Notes under the pieces: model-generated | Databases searched by the model: none | Seen by the model: the letters and a program-made list of their open reading frames with translations, nothing else | Told to the model about the DNA's origin: nothing | Assembly: GCA_039934475.1 (NCBI GenBank) | Contig: JBDTMC010000318.1 | Coordinates: 1-9,138 of the forward strand | DNA from: JBDTMC01 sp039934475 | GTDB lineage: Bacteria > Acidobacteriota > Terriglobia > Bryobacterales > Bryobacteraceae | Length of the DNA: 9,138 nucleotides | Direction: 5' to 3' | Position numbers and translations under genes: made by a program | In this document: positions 5,804 to 9,138 of the stretch, in pieces | How the letters are laid out: every line of letters starts with the position of its first letter | Numbering within the stretch: the stretch's first letter is position 1

Positions 5804-6772
5804 ATGACCCTTCTCGATGAGGCATACCACCGCCTCAGCGCCATCCCCCTCCTCCGCATCGCGCGGAACTGCCGACTCTCCACTCACACCCGCTTCGGCA
5901 TTGGCGGTCCGGCCGGCTTGTTTGTCGAGACGCCATCGGAAGACGCCTTCATCGGCGCGCTGAACGCCGTCCGCGAATCCAAGGTCCCCGAAGTCGTCAT
6001 CGGCGGCGGCACCAATCTCATCGTCTCCGACGACGGCTTCCGCGGAGCCGTCCTGCGCTACACCGCCACCACAATGGACTCCGACGGCGGCAACGTCCAC
6101 TGCGCCGCCGGAGCCGATCTCCAAACACTCGTCGATTTCACTGTCGATCGCAGCCTCGCCGGCCTACATACCATGACCGGCATCCCGGGCACCGTAGGCG
6201 CGGCCGTCTACGGCAATGCCGGCGCCTACGGCCATTCGATCTCCGAAAGCGTGGACTCGGTCCGCTACTTCGACGGCGCAACCATCCGCACCGCCACCGC
6301 GGCGGAATGCAACTTCCGCTATCGCGAGAGCGTCTTTAAAACCGAGAAGCAACGAATCATCTTCGCCGTAGGCCTGAGGATGCCCACCGGCGACGGGACT
6401 GAACTGCGCCGTCAGGCAGATGAGATTCTCGCCATTCGCAACCAGAAATACCCGCCCACTATGAAATGCGCCGGCAGCATCTTCAAGAACCTATTGCTGT
6501 CGGAACTCTCGCCGCAGACGGCCGCACACGTCCCGGAACGCGTTATACGGGACGGCAAAGTGCCTTCCGCCTACTTCCTCGAGCAAGTGGGCGCCAAAGG
6601 TCTGACCAACGGTGGAATACAAGTGGCCGAATACCACGCCAACCTAATCTATAACACCGGCGATGGCACTGCCCGTCAGCTAGTGGAGGTCATTCAAAGC
6701 CTGAAAAACAAAGTAAACGACGCTTTCGGGCTAGTACTAGAAGAAGAAGTGCAGTACATCGGGTTTGAATGA
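5804..6772 (+). CDS. murB: UDP-N-acetylenolpyruvoylglucosamine reductase (MurB)
   Basis: MurB is a cytosolic FAD enzyme that uses NADPH to reduce UDP-GlcNAc-enolpyruvate to UDP-MurNAc, the second committed step of peptidoglycan precursor synthesis. The FAD-binding part shows STHTRFGIGGPA (26-37), the dinucleotide-site signature IGGGTNLIVSDDGFRG (66-81), and IPGTVGAAVYGNAGAYG (127-143). Active-site elements are YRES (173-176, with the substrate-facing Arg), AGSIFKN (223-229, with the proton-donor Ser at 225), and the C-terminal LEEEVQYIG containing the catalytic Glu (about 314). HANLIYNTGDGTA (278-290) is also typical. The length of 322 aa is normal. The open frame runs upstream to 5573, but the ATG at 5804, preceded by GGGGA, gives the standard N-terminus and avoids overlap with the divergent DUF2461 gene. 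It stands alone here, away from other mur or fts genes. Confidence 0.97.
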   Translation: MTLLDEAYHRLSAIPLLRIARNCRLSTHTRFGIGGPAGLFVETPSEDAFIGALNAVRESKVPEVVIGGGTNLIVSDDGFRGAVLRYTATTMDSDGGNVHCAAGADLQTLVDFTVDRSLAGLHTMTGIPGTVGAAVYGNAGAYGHSISESVDSVRYFDGATIRTATAAECNFRYRESVFKTEKQRIIFAVGLRMPTGDGTELRRQADEILAIRNQKYPPTMKCAGSIFKNLLLSELSPQTAAHVPERVIRDGKVPSAYFLEQVGAKGLTNGGIQVAEYHANLIYNTGDGTARQLVEVIQSLKNKVNDAFGLVLEEEVQYIGFE

Positions 6773-6775
6773 CTG

Positions 6776-6803
6776 ATCGGCGTTAATCCGCGTTAATCGG
6801 CGG
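6776..6803. repeat. Short tandem 10-base repeat, about 2.8 copies
   Basis: Units at 6776-6785 and 6786-6795 are ATCGGCGTTA and ATCCGCGTTA, followed by a partial unit ATCGGCGG at 6796-6803. The array begins four bases after the murB stop codon. It is not palindromic enough to be a terminator. Its spacing of about one helical turn and its GTTAATC core give it the look of a dispersed intergenic repeat or a protein-binding array; the role is unknown. Confidence 0.7.
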
Positions 6804-6838
6804 ACTACGATGTCTTCTCTCACCGCCCCTTGAGTCGC

Positions 6839-6865
6839 TGTTAAAATAGAGCAAGTTACTGGAGG
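6839..6865 (+). promoter_or_regulatory. Extended -10 promoter and ribosome binding site for the SYLF gene
   Basis: TGTTAAAAT at 6839-6847 is an extended -10 (TGn plus TAAAAT). No good -35 hexamer is visible at the usual distance, which fits extended -10 promoters. GGAGG at 6861-6865 lies five bases before the ATG at 6871. The implied 5' leader is short, below 20 bases. Confidence 0.55.
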
Positions 6866-6870
6866 ACTTC

Positions 6871-7542
6871 ATGAAGAAATTGTTGCTGTTGTGTTTGCCT
6901 GTCGCGATCTCGGCCTTCGGCGCCGATGCCAACGACCTGAAGCGGCTTAATGCCGCCGCGGACATGTTTTCCGAGATTATGGGGACAGCGGATAAAGCCA
7001 TTCCCCAAGAGCTCCTGGACAGGTCTCAATGCGCCATTATTGTGCCCGGCCTCAAGAAGGGCGCCTTCATCATTGGCGGAAAGTATGGACGTGGCTTCGC
7101 CAGTTGCCGCAAACCCGGTAACGTCGGCTGGTCGGCGCCCGCGGCGATGCGCGTCGAAGGCGGCAGCATTGGCTTCCAAATCGGCGGGTCTGAGACCGAT
7201 GTCATCATGCTCGTGATGAATGAGAGCGGCATGAAGCGGCTGCTTTCCAGCAAGTTCACCCTCGGCGCGGATGCTTCGGTGGCGGCCGGTCCGGTGGGCC
7301 GCACCAGCACCGCCGAAACCGATGCGTTCATGACCGCTGAAATCTTGTCGTGGTCCCGCGCACGCGGCGTCTTCGCCGGCGTCTCGCTACAGGGAGCCAC
7401 CATGCGCCCCGACGAGGACGTGAATGCCGCCCTCTACGGTGCGAAGTTGGAGAACAAGGACATTTTGACCGGTGATCGCGCTGTGCCCGCAAGCGCAGAG
7501 AGACTCATCTCCTTGCTCAACAAATACTCCGGCCGCAAGTAA
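6871..7542 (+). CDS. SYLF-domain (YSC84-related) lipid-binding exported protein
   Basis: The 223-residue product has a Sec signal peptide (MKK, then a Leu/Ala-rich core to about A18, with a likely cut near FGA). It continues as a SYLF/YSC84 domain, known in eukaryotes for phosphoinositide binding and found in many proteobacterial and acidobacterial exported proteins. Recognisable elements are the LNAAADMFSEIM helix (26-37), AIPQELLDRSQCAIIVPGLKKGAFIIGGKYGRG (43-75), SIGFQIGGSETDVIMLVMN (99-117), KFTLGADASVAAGPVGR (128-144), and the closing segment SRARGVFAGVSLQGATMRPD (162-181) followed by N185. The domain fills the whole mature protein. GGAGG five bases before the ATG supports the start. It is monocistronic, with its own promoter and a hairpin after it. 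It is probably periplasmic or outer-membrane associated; its exact role is not established. Confidence 0.93.
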   Translation: MKKLLLLCLPVAISAFGADANDLKRLNAAADMFSEIMGTADKAIPQELLDRSQCAIIVPGLKKGAFIIGGKYGRGFASCRKPGNVGWSAPAAMRVEGGSIGFQIGGSETDVIMLVMNESGMKRLLSSKFTLGADASVAAGPVGRTSTAETDAFMTAEILSWSRARGVFAGVSLQGATMRPDEDVNAALYGAKLENKDILTGDRAVPASAERLISLLNKYSGRK

Positions 7543-7555
7543 TACCCATCGCCCG

Positions 7556-7579
7556 GGGGACGGAGCCCGCTTCGTCCCC
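7556..7579. terminator. Strong hairpin between convergent SYLF and hydrolase genes
   Basis: The seven-base perfect arms 7556-7562 and 7573-7579 extend inward by three more pairs (one G-U) to a CCCG tetraloop at 7566-7569. The hairpin sits 13 bases after the SYLF stop and directly beyond the hydrolase stop, so it could serve both genes. A T-run is missing on both sides, so intrinsic termination is likely but not canonical. Confidence 0.6.
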
Positions 7580-8929
7580 TTACTTCGTCCCCTCTGAGCA
7601 GTGCATCTCCAGCCCCAACGCCCACCGCCGCTGGAACCCTTTCCAATACAACGACCCGTTCTTTTCCACGCCGCCGCTGTAGCGTTCCCCCGTAACCTCC
7701 CCCGCTGAGACCGGCCACTTACTATCGTTCGACTTCTCCGGCTTCACCGTGAGGAAGGAGCGCCGGCTCTCATCGCCCTTCAGGTAGAGGTCCAGAAACG
7801 CCGTGATGAAGTGCTGATTGATAGCCGCGATGCGATCCTTGCGCCACACGGGCTCGTCGAAGAACTCGCGCGTGGTCATGCTGCCCAACGCCTCGGGCGG
7901 CGCGGGATTGCCGCCCACATTGTGCCGCGCGTTCTCATACACCAGCAGGCAGCGATCGGAGTTCGTGGCCCCCTCAAACGCCTTTCGGATCCCTTGACCG
8001 TAATCGGAAATATCATCCTGGTCGCCGGCAATGAAGAGCGATGGGATCCGAATGCCCGCCAAGCCCGCCGCATCCCAACTCTGATACGGCGGCTGCGCGC
8101 CCCATGGGGCAATCGCGACCACCGCTTTCAGGTTCTTCCGGTCCTTGCCCTCATAAGCAGCCTCGCCTGCCGTAAGTTCATTCAAGTACCCGCCCGGTAT
8201 CAGCTTCGCGGGCAATCCTGTTTTGCTGTAGCCCGCGCCCGCCGTCGTCAACGCGCCATACCCACCCATCGAGTAGCCGACCACCGCGACCCATGACGGA
8301 TCGGCCACCCCGGCCAGAAACGAATCACCCTTGGCCGCCATCGCGGAGAGAGTATCGATCGCGAACCACTGATCCTTGCTGCGATTCAACAGCGTACTCG
8401 GAAAAGGCTTCACCGCCCCCAGAACAGAATCGGTATGGTCGATGGCCGCCACCACATAGCCCTTGCTTGCCAGGTTCTCCGTCAGGTAACTCAGAAAAAC
8501 TCGCGATCCCGGATATCCATGTGAGACGATGACCAACGGAAAGGGTCCTCCTTTAGCCGGCGTCGCGTCGCGCGCCGCCTTACCCGCGATGCGGAACGTC
8601 TTTGGCGCTGGTCCCGCCAGCACCATCTCGTAGTCGGTATGCTCCTCCTGCCCCGCAGCCAGCCCCGCCGGATACCATACCTCCAGCGTCAGCGGCCGGT
8701 CGTACAACGGAGCCTTGCCCGTTTCTTTACTGAATTTCAAAATGTCCGGCTGGCCCGGATTCGTCACTGACAACGTGCGCACACCCACCGCATAAGGCCC
8801 GCGCTTCGCTAGCTCCGGAGCGTCAGCGGAGGGCACGCTGAAGTAGACAGGAGGGGTTTCGGCGGCGCTCAGCGTGGCAAATAGGACGGCGAATAGAGCG
8901 ATTAAGGCAATCCCGGAAGAAACGCGCAT
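7580..8929 (-). CDS. Secreted alpha/beta hydrolase (dienelactone hydrolase / PAF-acetylhydrolase-like)
   Basis: The 449-residue protein has a Sec-type signal peptide (residues 1 to about 23, ending LSAAE) and an alpha/beta-hydrolase fold. PYAVGVRTLSV (45-55) and LTLEVWYPAG (80-89) resemble the N-terminal strands of platelet-activating-factor acetylhydrolase-like and dienelactone-hydrolase-like esterases. The oxyanion-hole motif is HGYPGS (137-142). The nucleophile elbow is GYSMGG (218-223), giving Ser220. The acid is probably D304 or D306 in AGDQDDISD, and the catalytic His is H336 in ENARHNVG. It likely hydrolyses an ester in the periplasm or outside the cell; the substrate cannot be read from sequence. 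The ATG at 8929 is chosen because it begins the signal peptide; only a weak TTGAG precedes it. The gene is convergent with the SYLF gene and divergent from the edge gene across a 38-base spacer. Confidence 0.88.
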   Translation of the reverse strand: MRVSSGIALIALFAVLFATLSAAETPPVYFSVPSADAPELAKRGPYAVGVRTLSVTNPGQPDILKFSKETGKAPLYDRPLTLEVWYPAGLAAGQEEHTDYEMVLAGPAPKTFRIAGKAARDATPAKGGPFPLVIVSHGYPGSRVFLSYLTENLASKGYVVAAIDHTDSVLGAVKPFPSTLLNRSKDQWFAIDTLSAMAAKGDSFLAGVADPSWVAVVGYSMGGYGALTTAGAGYSKTGLPAKLIPGGYLNELTAGEAAYEGKDRKNLKAVVAIAPWGAQPPYQSWDAAGLAGIRIPSLFIAGDQDDISDYGQGIRKAFEGATNSDRCLLVYENARHNVGGNPAPPEALGSMTTREFFDEPVWRKDRIAAINQHFITAFLDLYLKGDESRRSFLTVKPEKSNDSKWPVSAGEVTGERYSGGVEKNGSLYWKGFQRRWALGLEMHCSEGTK

Positions 8930-8941
8930 CTCAATATATTG

Positions 8942-8968
8942 CCACTCTCTGCCGATAAGCCAGAGTGG
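8942..8968. promoter_or_regulatory. Inverted repeat in the divergent promoter spacer, possible operator
   Basis: CCACTCT at 8942-8948 and its exact complement AGAGTGG at 8962-8968 are separated by 13 bases. The arms are centred about two helical turns apart between two divergent genes, which suits a dimeric regulator. A TATATT sequence (minus strand, 8938 to 8933) could be a -10 for the hydrolase but lies very close to its start codon. No regulator gene is in view. Confidence 0.4.
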
Positions 8969-9138
8969 TGATACTGCGATTCCGGAGCCGCGTTTGGAGC
9001 ATGTCCGCTGGCGCAGCGATTCTGATCCTCCTCGCTTCCCTCGTTCCCATAAGTCCGCGCCTCACCCTGCGCCCCGTCGACCGCTCCCGTACGTACACCA
9101 TGGGCACAGACAACGCCTTCCCTTATCATTACTTCGGT
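8968..9138 (+). CDS. N-terminal fragment of an exported or membrane protein, possibly a periplasmic-binding-domain sensor (partial)
   Basis: An open frame runs off the right edge after about 57 codons. From the GTG at 8968 it encodes a basic N-terminus (RFRSR), then a hydrophobic stretch (AAILILLASLVPI), and after about 20 residues the segment RTYTMGTDNAFPYHYFG. That segment resembles the first strand of family-3 solute-binding domains (a 'Y.(I/V)G.(D/E).APPY.Y' pattern), common in transporter substrate-binding proteins and in acidobacterial hybrid sensor kinases. Start choice is uncertain: GTG at 8965 or 8968 keeps the positive charges expected before a signal sequence, while the ATG at 9001 removes them and has a poorly spaced GGAG. 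The family is a guess from a short stretch; coding on this strand is fairly likely. Confidence 0.5.
   Translation, partial: MILRFRSRVWSMSAGAAILILLASLVPISPRLTLRPVDRSRTYTMGTDNAFPYHYFG

Noticed and set aside
5764..5883. 40-codon N-terminal extension of the DUF2461 gene
   Set aside because: The residues are Arg-rich and overlap the murB start; family members begin near the FAGFP element that follows the ATG at 5763.
1..9138. A defence island, phage or transposon system
   Set aside because: Only a vapC and a uma2 fragment hint at accessory DNA. No integrase, transposase, terminal inverted repeats, CRISPR repeats or helicase/nuclease operon are seen.

Overview
The window is ordinary-looking, GC-rich bacterial chromosome with seven well-supported genes, one gene cut by the right edge and one gene remnant. 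The mix of families suggests Acidobacteriota, possibly the Solibacter/Bryobacter group. These are a bacterial UBP-type zinc finger, a large SPFH protein with tandem repeats, a VapC toxin of the VapC28-30 type, Uma2 debris, a GH28-like secreted enzyme, a SYLF protein and a secreted alpha/beta hydrolase. That assignment is inferred from gene content, not from a marker gene.

Layout from left to right: a small zinc-finger protein gene (minus, 67-339); a 256-base gap with no convincing gene; a 604-residue membrane-anchored SPFH/flotillin-like gene (plus, 596-2410); and a hairpin. Next comes the 3' stump of a Uma2-family nuclease gene (minus, about 2455-2661), which stops exactly where an orphan vapC toxin gene begins on the other strand (plus, 2657-3055). 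A GH28-like pectin-lyase-fold enzyme with a twin-arginine-like leader follows (plus, 3117-5039, TTG start with a strong ribosome binding site). It overlaps tail to tail by 8 bases with a DUF2461/TIGR02453 gene (minus, 5032-5763). That gene is divergent from murB (plus, 5804-6772) across only 40 bases. After murB come a short tandem 10-base repeat, an extended -10 promoter and a SYLF/YSC84-like exported protein gene (plus, 6871-7542). A strong hairpin separates this from a convergent secreted alpha/beta hydrolase gene (minus, 7580-8929). Across a 38-base divergent spacer holding a perfect 7-base inverted repeat, a new plus-strand gene starts and runs off the window. Its first residues resemble a periplasmic solute-binding or sensor protein.

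The genes do not form one operon or one pathway; most are single units with their own ribosome binding sites. The common theme is the cell envelope: the SPFH membrane protein, MurB for peptidoglycan, the SYLF protein, two exported hydrolases and a signal-peptide protein at the edge. I see no CRISPR array, rRNA, tRNA, prophage or intact mobile element. The observations most worth a second look are the uma2/vapC junction, which leaves a toxin without a visible antitoxin; the repeat-SPFH-coiled-coil architecture of the large membrane protein, which is ordered like a major vault protein; and the altered active-site motifs of the GH28-like enzyme.
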